Of a stretch of 54,260 bases of DNA, positions 31,913 to 41,133 are shown one piece after another (position 1 is the first letter of the stretch; every line of letters begins with the position of its first letter). The DNA lies in contig QIDH01000010.1 of the NCBI GenBank assembly GCA_003229305.1, positions 1-54,260 of the forward strand, given 5' to 3'. This DNA is from Acidimicrobiia bacterium (lineage in GTDB: Bacteria > Actinomycetota > Acidimicrobiia > Spongiisociales > Spongiisociaceae). Position numbers and translations under genes: made by a program. The notes under the pieces were generated by a model. That model had not been told where the DNA came from. It saw only the letters and a program-made list of their open reading frames with translations, and did not search any database.

Positions 31913-32698
31913 CTAAGGAACCGGGTTTTCATCCCTCAGGCGAGCTTGGAGGCGGCGCATTCCGGCTAGCCAACGGTCGTAGTCTGTGGCCTTTCGGACC
32001 ATGTACTCGGCGACTTCTTGGTGGGGCAGGATCAGGAATCGTTCAGCCGCGACGCCGTCGAGCACGATTCTGGCCACTTCTTCCGGTTCCATCATCCCGT
32101 CGACCGCGGCCACCGATTGCGGCCCGGCCGGCAAGGCATCAGTCATCGCGGTGCGGACCGCCTGAGGAGCGAGAACCGACACCTTGAGACCCCGGTCGCC
32201 ATACGTGATCGACAACCACTCTGCGAAGGCGACCACCGCATGCTTGGTCACGGCGTATGGCGCAGAGCCAAGTTGGTTCAACAGGCCTGCGGCCGAAGAG
32301 GTGTGAACCAGGTAGCCGGATCGACGCTCAAGCATTCCAGGCAACACGGCCCTGGCCGCATACACATGGGACATCGTGTTGACCTCCCAAATCCTTTGCC
32401 ACTGCGAGTCCTCGGTCCAAGGGTCACCTTCGATGGCAATGCCTGCGTTGGCAAAAAACAGGTCGACCGGCCCGAACTCGTCCTCGGTGTCGGCAACCAG
32501 GGCCATGATGTCGGATTCGGTCGCGACGTCGACCCTCCGCCAGATTCCGCCAACCGCAGCCGCAGTGGAGGCCGCGCCTGTTTCATCGATGTCGGCGACG
32601 GCAACCTTGGCGCCTGCCTCGGCAAGCTTCTCGCAAATAGCCTTGCCGATGCCATTGCCCCCACCCGTGACGATTGCGACTTTGCCTTCGACCTCCAT
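31913..32698 (-). CDS. Short-chain dehydrogenase/reductase
   Basis: KVAIVTGGGNGIGKAICEKLAEAGAKVAVADID; NAGIA; YAVTKHAV. Confidence 0.92.
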   Translation of the reverse strand: MEVEGKVAIVTGGGNGIGKAICEKLAEAGAKVAVADIDETGAASTAAAVGGIWRRVDVATESDIMALVADTEDEFGPVDLFFANAGIAIEGDPWTEDSQWQRIWEVNTMSHVYAARAVLPGMLERRSGYLVHTSSAAGLLNQLGSAPYAVTKHAVVAFAEWLSITYGDRGLKVSVLAPQAVRTAMTDALPAGPQSVAAVDGMMEPEEVARIVLDGVAAERFLILPHQEVAEYMVRKATDYDRWLAGMRRLQARLRDENPVP

Positions 32699-32701
32699 CG
32701 A

Positions 32702-33469
32702 TCAGCGTCCCTCGAAGCGGGGCGGCCGCTTCTCACGGAAGGCCGCGATACCTTCGGATGCGTCCAGGCTCGCGACGCACACCGTCTGAGCCGTTGCCTC
32801 CCGATCGAGTGCCTCGGCAAAACTCGACTCGTATGCGACATCGATGCCCTGCTTGGCAAACATCTGACCGACCGGCGCCTGATCGGCAAACGAACTGGCA
32901 AGTTCGCTCACACGCACCTCGAGTTGGTCCGGATCTACCGCCTCGATGGCAAGTCCAATCTGGACCGCCTCGCCCGCACCGACCATTCTGCCGCTCAGCG
33001 CCAGTTCTTTGGCCCGCTGGAGACCGACATGGCGAGGCAGCTGCCAGGTGCCACCGAAATCCACCGTGAGACCCCGCTGGACAAAGATCTCCGAAAACCT
33101 GGCGCGGCTCGAAGCGACCACGACGTCACAGCCCAGCGCCAAATTCATCCCAGCCCCGACGGCGACTCCATCCACCGAAGCGATCGTCGGCTTGGTCAGG
33201 CGGTGCAGAGCCATCGCGCAATCGGAAACAAACTTCATGCTTTGGTAGAACGTCCCGCCGTCCTGGACGCCCGCGCCCCTCCTGAGATCCGCACCAGCGC
33301 AAAAGTCCTCTCCGGCCCCACGCAGGACGAGTACTCGCGAGTCAGATTTCTCAAAATCCACCAGATGCCTGCGCAGCTTTGCCCAACCATCGCCAGGGAT
33401 GGCGTTCTTGGCTTCCGGCCGATCGATGGTCAGCCATCTGACTCGGCCCCTGTCTTCAGTCTCGAACAT
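32702..33469 (-). CDS. Enoyl-CoA hydratase/isomerase family protein
   Basis: LTIDRPEAKNAIPGDGWAKL; LRGAGEDFCAGADLRRG; ASVDGVAVGAGMNLALGCDVVVASSRARF. Confidence 0.92.
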   Translation of the reverse strand: MFETEDRGRVRWLTIDRPEAKNAIPGDGWAKLRRHLVDFEKSDSRVLVLRGAGEDFCAGADLRRGAGVQDGGTFYQSMKFVSDCAMALHRLTKPTIASVDGVAVGAGMNLALGCDVVVASSRARFSEIFVQRGLTVDFGGTWQLPRHVGLQRAKELALSGRMVGAGEAVQIGLAIEAVDPDQLEVRVSELASSFADQAPVGQMFAKQGIDVAYESSFAEALDREATAQTVCVASLDASEGIAAFREKRPPRFEGR

Positions 33470-33539
33470 GTCAGGGAGGCTAGATCATGGCGCGTCTGGG
33501 AGAAGTGCGACGATTAGTGGCCCGGTTGTAGGCCTATGT

Positions 33540-33572
33540 CAGTCGACCGCATGCTGAGCACGCGGTCGACTG
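33540..33572. other. Perfect 11-bp stem palindrome CAGTCGACCGC-(11 nt)-GCGGTCGACTG; terminator-like or RNA element
   Basis: Direct reading; the loop itself contains TGCTgAGCA. Confidence 0.6.
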
Positions 33573-33744
33573 ATTGGCGGAGCGGGGGTTGGAACCAGGC
33601 CCGACCATCTGCTGCAGGATGGAGGACGAGAGGAAGAACATCATGCAGATTTCCTGTGCTCGTACCTGGTTCCTACTAAATCCCCACAATGCGTTACTCG
33701 CCGAGCGGGGTCGGAAGGTTTATCTCGCGCCCTAACCTCATGGC

Positions 33745-33858
33745 ATGGGACTCAATCCATTTCGGGAACAAAAGCCATCCTCGCTCGACATAGGTATGTT
33801 CTTCGGTGCACTGGCAGTGACAGCGGCGTTGGTGGCATGGGCGATATTCGGGGGCTGA
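33745..33858 (+). CDS. 37-aa small single-TM protein (not in supplied ORF track)
   Basis: MGLNPFREQKPSSLDIGMFFGALAVTAALVAWAIFGG*; TAACCT -10-like box 6 nt before the ATG; overlaps the next ORF. Confidence 0.65.
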   Translation: MGLNPFREQKPSSLDIGMFFGALAVTAALVAWAIFGG

Positions 33859-34055
33859 CCGAGACGGTGAGTGTCGTTCAACCCAAGAACGCCTCGAAGG
33901 AGTACCGGTGTCCAGGGTGCCAGGGCATCATCTCTCGCGGTGTCTTCCACGTTCTGGTTATCCCTGACGAGCAGCCGGACCTGAGACGCCACTGGCATCA
34001 GGGCTGCTGGCAGAAGGAGGCACGCCTGCGCCCGGCTACGGGGATTCCGGACTGA
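33837..34055 (+). CDS. Small Cys/His protein (CPGC...HWHQGCW), putative metal binder
   Basis: EYRCPGCQGIISRGVFHVLVIPDEQPDLRRHWHQGCW; coupled to the 37-aa ORF. An internal GTG (VSVVQPKN...) may be the true start. Confidence 0.75.
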   Translation: MGDIRGLTETVSVVQPKNASKEYRCPGCQGIISRGVFHVLVIPDEQPDLRRHWHQGCWQKEARLRPATGIPD

Positions 34056-34059
34056 AGGA

Positions 34060-34404
34060 CTAAGCCGCCCTTGGCGTCCAGACGATGTCGATGCCATCCG
34101 ATCCGAGGGTGACGGTCACCAGATCCACTCTGCTGATCCCGATCTCGGTTGCCAACGCCCTCACCTGATTCGCCTTCGTGTCCGTGAATGCGTCCGCGGC
34201 TTCACCGATCTCGGAACGAATCATCGACTTGACCTCGACCGCCACCCGGCGACCGTCGATCCGCACGATCAGGTCGATCTCGCCACGACCCACCCTCAAG
34301 TTTCGATCCAAGACCAACGCGCCTCGACGTTCCAGAAATCGGGCTGCGGTCTGCTCACCGAACGAGCCGACGGCACGCCGGTGGTCGGCGATATTGGAGA
34401 TCAT
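34060..34404 (-). CDS. yraN: UPF0102 / YraN-family nuclease-like protein
   Basis: GSFGEQTAARFLERRGALVLDRNLRVGRGEIDLIVRIDGRRVAVEVKS. Confidence 0.93.
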   Translation of the reverse strand: MISNIADHRRAVGSFGEQTAARFLERRGALVLDRNLRVGRGEIDLIVRIDGRRVAVEVKSMIRSEIGEAADAFTDTKANQVRALATEIGISRVDLVTVTLGSDGIDIVWTPRAA

Positions 34405-34405
34405 C

Positions 34406-34702
34406 TCAGAGCAGAGTCGTTGGCTCGAGCTCTTCGACGTTGAAATCCTTGAAAGTGGTCACGGTGACCCTCTGAAGGAAGCGGGCTGGCCGATACATGT
34501 CCCACACCCAAGCGTCACCCAGCTGGATCTCGAAATAGGGAGCCACGGCCTCGCCCTTTTGTTCGACCTCGACGGTGTTCGCAAGGTAGAAACGACGTTC
34601 TGTCTCGACCACATAACGAAACATCGGGAGTACGTCTCGGTACTCCTTGTAGATCTGAAGTTCTACCTCGGTCTCATACCGGTCGAGGTTTTCTTCACTC
34701 AT
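34406..34702 (-). CDS. DUF2469 family protein
   Basis: MSEENLDRYETEVELQIYKEYRDVLPMFRYVVETERRFYLANTVEV. Confidence 0.92.
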   Translation of the reverse strand: MSEENLDRYETEVELQIYKEYRDVLPMFRYVVETERRFYLANTVEVEQKGEAVAPYFEIQLGDAWVWDMYRPARFLQRVTVTTFKDFNVEELEPTTLL

Positions 34703-34816
34703 CGATGCTCCTCTGACAGAAAGGAGGAAGTGCGTCGCCGGCATCATAACGACGAAGTCCGACATCTCTGCGGTTCATGGCTTGACGATGCGAAAGACGG
34801 CTCGCCCGCCAATTGC

Positions 34817-35578
34817 TCAAAGCCCGCCGAAACGATCGAACGGCCACATCCGGACGAAGGCCCTGCCGACGATCGTATCGGCGTCGACCGGTCCGAATCG
34901 GCGACTGTCCACTGACCTGGATCGGTTGTCGCCCATCACCCAGACCAAACCCGCCGGGATCTCGGTGAGATCCATGTCGGCCATGGTGGCTCCGGCCGCT
35001 AGATACGGCTCGGCAATAGCCTCCCCGTTGACAAGCACACGATTGTCTCTGATCTCGACCGTTTGGCCGCCGATGGCGACGATGCGTTTGATGAGATCGT
35101 CCTCCGCCGTGGCTGTGCGAATGCCGAGCGACTCTGACACGTTTCGCACAACTTTGTCCACGAGCGATTCGTCCGGCTCAGCGCCGCCGAATGGCGAATC
35201 GAACACGACGATGTCCCCAGGTGCCGGCTCGCCGAATGTGTATGCGAGTTTGTTGACCATCACTCGGTCATCCACTTCGAGAGTTGGAATCATCGAGCCA
35301 GACGGAATGAAAAAGGCCTGAATCAGGAACGTCTTGATGACGACCGCGACGACTAGGGCAACGAGGATCAGGATCGGCAGTTCGAACAGGAATCCGATGA
35401 ACGAGTTCTCTTCTTTGGCCGGCTCGTCCCGGAAGTGTTCTATCTCATCAGGCGCGGGTAGAGGGCCTAGGCTCGCAAAAGGATCGGAGTCTTGGTCGAG
35501 ACCGTCAAAGGTTTCGGCCGGTGTGTTTTCGATTTCGGCCGGGTCATCGGCTGGCCCGGTGGGTGTGAGGTCCGTCAT
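34817..35578 (-). CDS. lepB: Signal peptidase I
   Basis: FFIPSGSMIPTLEVDDRVMVNKLAYTFGEPAPGDIVVF; KRIVAIGGQTVEI; VWVMGDNRSRSVDSRRFGPV. Confidence 0.95.
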   Translation of the reverse strand: MTDLTPTGPADDPAEIENTPAETFDGLDQDSDPFASLGPLPAPDEIEHFRDEPAKEENSFIGFLFELPILILVALVVAVVIKTFLIQAFFIPSGSMIPTLEVDDRVMVNKLAYTFGEPAPGDIVVFDSPFGGAEPDESLVDKVVRNVSESLGIRTATAEDDLIKRIVAIGGQTVEIRDNRVLVNGEAIAEPYLAAGATMADMDLTEIPAGLVWVMGDNRSRSVDSRRFGPVDADTIVGRAFVRMWPFDRFGGL

Positions 35579-35608
35579 TTCACTCCCTCCCGCACCTATA
35601 TCGTCGGC

Positions 35609-35950
35609 TCAGCGACGCTCCTTGATGCGGGCGGACTTTCCGACACGATCTCGCAGGAAGTAGAGCTTGGCGCGCCGCACTGAGCCGCGTCTGACAACTT
35701 CAATCTGTTGGATGATCGGAGCGAAGAGAGGGAATACCCTTTCGACGCCGACTCCGAAACTGATCTTGCGGACAGTGAAGGTTGCTCTGGCCCCTCCCCC
35801 ATCTCTGGCGATCACAACACCCTCGAAGATCTGGATCCGCTCTCGGCCACCCTCTACCACTCTGACGTGCACCTTGACCGTGTCTCCGCCGGCGAAATCG
35901 GGCAGGTCGTCGCGAAGAAACGCACTTTCGACGAGGTCGATGTTGTTCAT
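35609..35950 (-). CDS. rplS: 50S ribosomal protein L19
   Basis: [82 protein letters not shown]; start trimmed to [13 protein letters not shown]. Confidence 0.97.
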   Translation of the reverse strand: MNNIDLVESAFLRDDLPDFAGGDTVKVHVRVVEGGRERIQIFEGVVIARDGGGARATFTVRKISFGVGVERVFPLFAPIIQQIEVVRRGSVRRAKLYFLRDRVGKSARIKERR

Positions 35951-36122
35951 GGCAGACTCCAGTGGTCCAGATGCGATGGGTTTTGATGACGCGCAACGGC
36001 AATCCAGACCGTCAACGAGCCTTTCCTCGGTCCGGGGCCGTCGCCGACCGCCGTCCTCGAACATGGCTCAGCCGGGTCGGATGACCCGGCGTGCGAACCA
36101 GCCTACTCGCCACCCAGGGGGC

Positions 36123-36824
36123 TTACGAATCTCCGTCTGGCTCATCCTGAGCACGTAGCCACGCCGCGTAAAGATCCGGCCGTCGCTGCCTCGTCCGTTC
36201 GATCCGCTTGGCCTGCCGCCACGCGGCGATCCGGCTGTGGTCTCCAGATAGCAATACCTCAGGAACCTCCCAATCCTTGAATGCCGATGGCCTCGTGTAT
36301 TGCGGCTCTTCGAGGAGGCCATCCCTGAACGACTCGGTCTGTGATGAATCCGGATTGCCGAGTGCTCCTGGCAGGAGGCGGGCAATGCCCTCGATTGCCG
36401 CCGCGGCCGCAACCTCGCCCCCTGCCAAGACAAAATCCCCAAGCGAGGCCTCTTCGTCGATGAGTTTTTCCACAACTCTCTCGTCGACACCCTCGTAGCG
36501 ACCGCATACGAAAGTCACGTGGTTTTGGCCTGCCCATCGGTCGAGGGTCGATTGGTCCATTGGCCGGCCGGCCGGCGTCATCAACACTCGGTGACTGCCA
36601 CTGAGGGGCTCAAGAGCGCTGGCCAGTGGCTCAGCCATCAGCACCATGCCTGGTCCACCTCCAAACGGCGCATCATCCACCTGGCGGTGATTGCCCACGC
36701 CATACACACGCAGATCGATGATATCGACCTCTACAAGGCCGCCATCGATGGCCCGCCCCACGATCGATGTTTCGAGGGGTCCTTCAAAAAAACCAGGAAA
36801 AAGTGTGACGACCGAAACCCGCAT
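36123..36824 (-). CDS. trmD: tRNA (guanine-N1)-methyltransferase
   Basis: VVTLFPGFFEGPLETSIVGRAIDGGLVEVDIIDLRVYG; VCGRYEGVDERV; SLGDFVLAGGEVAA. Confidence 0.96.
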   Translation of the reverse strand: MRVSVVTLFPGFFEGPLETSIVGRAIDGGLVEVDIIDLRVYGVGNHRQVDDAPFGGGPGMVLMAEPLASALEPLSGSHRVLMTPAGRPMDQSTLDRWAGQNHVTFVCGRYEGVDERVVEKLIDEEASLGDFVLAGGEVAAAAAIEGIARLLPGALGNPDSSQTESFRDGLLEEPQYTRPSAFKDWEVPEVLLSGDHSRIAAWRQAKRIERTRQRRPDLYAAWLRAQDEPDGDS

Positions 36825-36891
36825 CCTGCGACGGTAGTAGGCAGGACAAAGCTCCTCTTGTATCGTTGGTCCTCAACCGATAATAGGACTC

Positions 36892-39216
36892 GTGGTGACC
36901 GAATCTCAGTTCAGTAGCGCCGACCCGTGGGGCCTTCCCCCTGACGAGGACGCAGGCGAAGACGTCGTCCCTTCCCTCGAAGAGGAACCGGCCGATGCCG
37001 AACTCGACGGCACAGCCGTCTCCGACGCCGACTATGCGCCAGAACCTGCCCCAAATGAGACAGCCGACGTCTCGGTTCCCTCCGGAGAGGTCGACCCCGC
37101 GTCCGACGAATCTGTCGACCAGGACGACGTTTTGCCCCAAGAGTCCGAGCTTGTTTCGGACGAGCCGCTCGACGTACGCGACCTCCCCATCGTCGAAGGC
37201 TCGGAATCTTCTCCCGATGTCGACGAGTCGGGTGAGACGAGCATTGACGATCTCCACGAGGCTGTCGCTGCTCTCGGCTCGCTCGAAGGCGAGGCAGAGG
37301 TCGAATTGCAACAGGCTGATTCCACGTTCGACGATTCGTCTGAGCTGTTCGTCGGCCAGGAGCCAGAAGTCGAGTCACCGGATCTAGAGGCATTGGCAGA
37401 TGACCTGGCGTCCGCCATTCCGGTCCCTGTCGACGAGCCCGCCGATACCGCGGCTCTCGAAGAGCTGAGCCAAAAGGTGAGCGCGTGGAACGAGGGTGGG
37501 GTCACCCAGGAACCTGAGGAGTCGCCCGCCCAGGATGATTCAGCGGGGATGAACTATTGGGGTGATGAGACCGCTGCAGATTCCGATCCAGAATCGCCGC
37601 TGGGCAATGGCGACACCGAGGGTTTGGACGCTCCACAGGGTGAAGTCGAAGATGACCACCTTGCCGCCGACGGCGTCCGCACCGAACCCGAAGACGTTCC
37701 TGGCGACGCCGACGGCGTCACCTTGTCAAGCATGGCCATCGAAGCCGAGTCGGTTTTCGGGGATGAGGGCCAGTTGGGGCCGGTGGAAGAGCTCCCTGAC
37801 GACCTTCCCTCATGGGCCGTTGAGGACAGGCCAGTCTTTGGCGACGCGACGGATGAGGTAGACGAATCACCGGAACCGGACCTGGAAGCCGTGAAGGAGG
37901 CAACCGACCAGCTTGGCGAACCGGACCTCGAGATTTCGAGTGAGCCAGAAACCGCCGACCCGTTCGCGCCGGATCCGGCCGCCGAACCCCAAGACGACGG
38001 CGACCCACCGGCCGACCTGGCTTTGGAGGCCTCGGTCCCCGACAACGATGGATCTGCCGCGCCCTGGCACGAAGGTGATGGCAACTCTGGCGTTGAAGCC
38101 GTCTCCGAGATCGAGAGTTTGCAGACACTCGCAGAGGATCTGGCGGCCGCGGAGACCTCTCAATCGACCGACGAGGCGACCGACGAGGCGAACGAAGATT
38201 CAACCGAAGACGATGCCGCAACTGAGTCTCATATAGCCACGCCGCCCGCCCCAAGGGGTGCACTGGCCGCCGCGGCCGCATTCTTCAGTCGCAGTGAAAC
38301 TTCCGAAGGAGGCGAAGAGGAGTCCGACGATCCCTCCGAGGAAAGCCAGACCGAAGAGGTTCTGGAGATTGACGAAGTAGACCCCTCAGCCGAGTTGGAA
38401 AGTTGGATTGAAGACAATCCGCAGGCGGAACCCGAATTCGCCGACGAAGAGGGAACATCTGAACCTTCAGAAGCCGGGGTCGCAGGCGACGACATCGCGG
38501 ACAAACCCAAAGACGAGGTAACAAGCGACGAAGACGAGTTCGAAGTCGTCGATCCTTCGGCCAGCGGCATCGACTCAGACGTAGAGAATTCGACGCCTAC
38601 CGACCAGGACCAGGCAGACGACCCATGGGCGACGCTGATCGAAGAAGGCAGCGAGCCGAGCGGATTGGACGTTGCGTTGGGTGACCAGCCAGTGCCGTCC
38701 GTCTATTCCGAACTAGAGGAACTTCCGCCTGCCCTTCCCCTCGAAGGCGAGGGCGCTGCTGAGGAGGAGACTCCCGGCCCTGAACAAGCTGAAGGACAGG
38801 AAGCTGGTTTGCAAACCGAGAGGTCCGAAGACAAAGCCCACCCCGGCCAGTCTGGCGGGCCTGCTTTCGAAAAGGACGACTGGGGCTCTCTGTGGTCTGA
38901 CTCGGCTCAGGGTTGGGTCGAGGACTCAGATGGAGGATCAGAGTGGCGGACCATCGTGACAACTGCTGACACGATGGCAACATGGCAGATCGACACCTAC
39001 CTCGGAGTGGTCAGCGGTGACGCGACACTCGGTGAAGGACCGGCAGACGAGATGCTTCCGGCGGCCCGCAAGGCTGCACTTGACAAGATGGTCTCTGTCG
39101 CAATGACGAGAGCGGCACATGCAGTGGTGGCAGTCAGTGTGTCGATTGCAACCATCGCAGACGTGACCATCGTCACATCATCCGGAACAGCGGCGACCCT
39201 TCGAACTGAGGAGTGA
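36892..39216 (+). CDS. Very acidic low-complexity protein (~690 aa) with C-terminal YbjQ/DUF74-like domain
   Basis: E/D/P/A/S-rich throughout, ending WRTIVTTADTMATWQIDTYLGVVSGDATLGEG...AARKAALDKMVSVAMTRAAHAVVAVSVSIATIADVTIVTSSGTAATLR. Confidence 0.85.
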   Translation: MVTESQFSSADPWGLPPDEDAGEDVVPSLEEEPADAELDGTAVSDADYAPEPAPNETADVSVPSGEVDPASDESVDQDDVLPQESELVSDEPLDVRDLPIVEGSESSPDVDESGETSIDDLHEAVAALGSLEGEAEVELQQADSTFDDSSELFVGQEPEVESPDLEALADDLASAIPVPVDEPADTAALEELSQKVSAWNEGGVTQEPEESPAQDDSAGMNYWGDETAADSDPESPLGNGDTEGLDAPQGEVEDDHLAADGVRTEPEDVPGDADGVTLSSMAIEAESVFGDEGQLGPVEELPDDLPSWAVEDRPVFGDATDEVDESPEPDLEAVKEATDQLGEPDLEISSEPETADPFAPDPAAEPQDDGDPPADLALEASVPDNDGSAAPWHEGDGNSGVEAVSEIESLQTLAEDLAAAETSQSTDEATDEANEDSTEDDAATESHIATPPAPRGALAAAAAFFSRSETSEGGEEESDDPSEESQTEEVLEIDEVDPSAELESWIEDNPQAEPEFADEEGTSEPSEAGVAGDDIADKPKDEVTSDEDEFEVVDPSASGIDSDVENSTPTDQDQADDPWATLIEEGSEPSGLDVALGDQPVPSVYSELEELPPALPLEGEGAAEEETPGPEQAEGQEAGLQTERSEDKAHPGQSGGPAFEKDDWGSLWSDSAQGWVEDSDGGSEWRTIVTTADTMATWQIDTYLGVVSGDATLGEGPADEMLPAARKAALDKMVSVAMTRAAHAVVAVSVSIATIADVTIVTSSGTAATLRTEE

Positions 39217-39253
39217 GGGCACTGGCGAGCCCTCCTCTGATCCGCGCACAGCT

Positions 39254-39892
39254 TCATATGCCGCGTTCGTGGGCCCATTTGGTGAGTTCGTGACGGTTCG
39301 ACAGCTGGAGTTTGCGCAGAACCGACGAGACATGTGACTCGACTGTCTTGATCGAAATGAAGAGTTCTTCGCCTACCTCCCTGTATGTGTATCCCCTTGC
39401 GATATGGCGAAGGACCTCTCGCTCTCGATCCGTGAGCTGATCCAGCTCTGGATCGATGCCCTCGATCTCGACAGACGAAAACGCATCGAGGACGAATCCA
39501 GCGAGTCTCGGGCTGAAAACGGCTTCGCCTGCAGCCACTTGGCGGAGGGCAGCAGCGAGATCCGGGATCGAGATTGTTTTGGTTACGTAGCCTCTGGCGC
39601 CCGCTCTGATCAGGGCGACGACGTCGTCTGGGGCGTCGGAAGCGGACAGGGCCAGAAACACCGGCGCATCATCGCCAAGCGAGGCCCTCACCGATGAGAG
39701 CACCGCCAGGCCGCCACCGTCCGGCATGTGAACGTCGAGCAGGACGACCTGGGGTCGCCGCTCGATGATCAGCTCGATGGCCGGCGCGACTTCGGAGGCC
39801 TCCCCGAGAACTTCGATGTCATCGGGTAGCGTGCCGCGAACGCCGGCTCGAAAGAGGTCATGGTCGTCGACGATCAACACACTCGTAGTCAT
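39254..39892 (-). CDS. NarL/LuxR-family response regulator
   Basis: VLIVDDHDLFRAGVRGTL, VVLLDVHMPDGGG, LTDREREVLRHIARGYTYREVGEELFISIKTVESHVSSVLRKL. Confidence 0.95.
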   Translation of the reverse strand: MTTSVLIVDDHDLFRAGVRGTLPDDIEVLGEASEVAPAIELIIERRPQVVLLDVHMPDGGGLAVLSSVRASLGDDAPVFLALSASDAPDDVVALIRAGARGYVTKTISIPDLAAALRQVAAGEAVFSPRLAGFVLDAFSSVEIEGIDPELDQLTDREREVLRHIARGYTYREVGEELFISIKTVESHVSSVLRKLQLSNRHELTKWAHERGI

Positions 39893-41064
39893 TTGATTGC
39901 CACCTCCTCACTAGCAACGGGCAAGGTCAAGATCACTTCTGTGCCCCGTTCCGGTGATGATTTGATCACCGCTGAGCCGCCTGATCTCTGCATCCTCCCG
40001 ACTATCGATTCTCGCACGCCTGCCCGGTCTGGTGGGATGTCAAGCGGATCGAATCCTGCGCCCCGGTCTCGCACGAACACCACGATTCGCTCGTCGTCCA
40101 CTTCGCTGTATACGTCAACGACATCGACGCCCCCGTGCTGGGCGGCGTTGCTGACGGCTTCACGAGCGGCCCGAGTCAGACTTTCGACCGCTTCGGACAT
40201 GGACACATCTCCGACGGACACGAGTTCGACCTTGACCTTGGCCTTCTCCTCAACCCCGTCTGCGACTGACCGCAGGGCACTGACCAGCGAACCACCGAGA
40301 CCAAGCGTCTCCGCGCCAAACAACCAGCTCCTCAGCTCTCGCTCCTGTCGCCTGGCCAGGGTCGTGACCTCGTCAGAGTCCGAGGATGAACGTTGGATCA
40401 GAGCGAGAGTTTGAAGAACCGAATCATGCAGATGGGCTGCAACTTCGGCTCGTTCCTCGATCCGAACTCGCTCGGATCGTTCATCCGCCAGGGCGTGTTC
40501 CGACCTCTGCCTTCTACGATCCGAAGTGCGGATCACTCCGGTCGCCCATGCGAACAGAACTGCTGGAAACACCCATGACGCCACGTCAGAGATGAGACCG
40601 GCCAGAGAGGAGTCGCTGAGCAGAACCACCCTTCGCACCAACGCAGCGCCGAGCAGGAACCCGGCCGAGATGAGCGCACCTGGTCCCCCTACCGCGAAGA
40701 CTGCCATGGCCACCGCAGACAGCGGATAACCGCCGGCCAGAGGGATGTTTTGGCCCCCAGCAATCCACGAAGCGAGCAGGACTCCAACTGCGACGCTCAC
40801 GTCGAGGGCCAGAAACCACCAGGATGTAAGCGCGTCGCCTTTTCGACCCCAAAGCCATACCGTGAAGGCGAACCAGAGGACGATGACGCCGACCTCTGTC
40901 CAGGGGACCCACGGTCGGTCAAAGTCGGCAGCGTCGCCAGTACCGGCGACCAGCACCAACAGAACAACCCAGGTCACGACCACGCCCCGATACCCGAGCA
41001 CGATCCGGCCAAGGGTACGTTCCAAGTCGTTCAGTTCGTAGATTCCGCCGCGCTCAGACGCCAT
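39889..41064 (-). CDS. Membrane sensor histidine kinase (NarX/LiaS type)
   Basis: N-terminal TM segments; VAAHLHDSVLQTLALIQRSS; AAREAVSNAAQHGGVDVVDVY; VRDRGAGFDPLDIP. Confidence 0.92.
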   Translation of the reverse strand: MASERGGIYELNDLERTLGRIVLGYRGVVVTWVVLLVLVAGTGDAADFDRPWVPWTEVGVIVLWFAFTVWLWGRKGDALTSWWFLALDVSVAVGVLLASWIAGGQNIPLAGGYPLSAVAMAVFAVGGPGALISAGFLLGAALVRRVVLLSDSSLAGLISDVASWVFPAVLFAWATGVIRTSDRRRQRSEHALADERSERVRIEERAEVAAHLHDSVLQTLALIQRSSSDSDEVTTLARRQERELRSWLFGAETLGLGGSLVSALRSVADGVEEKAKVKVELVSVGDVSMSEAVESLTRAAREAVSNAAQHGGVDVVDVYSEVDDERIVVFVRDRGAGFDPLDIPPDRAGVRESIVGRMQRSGGSAVIKSSPERGTEVILTLPVASEEVAIK

Positions 41065-41133
41065 CACAGTGAGCGTATCCGGGTCGGCCTCGTGGGAGAG
41101 GACCTTTCGGCCCTTTCGGTGCGAAGATCGGAT

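Noticed and set aside
32018-33517. 499-aa plus-strand ORF antisense to SDR and enoyl-CoA hydratase
   Set aside because: Spans two clearly coding genes in opposite orientation; no family signature; stop-poor antisense frame from GC bias.
38200-38290. Possible TM helix in the acidic protein (GALAAAAAFFSR)
   Set aside because: Too short for a membrane span; more likely an amphipathic or linear motif.
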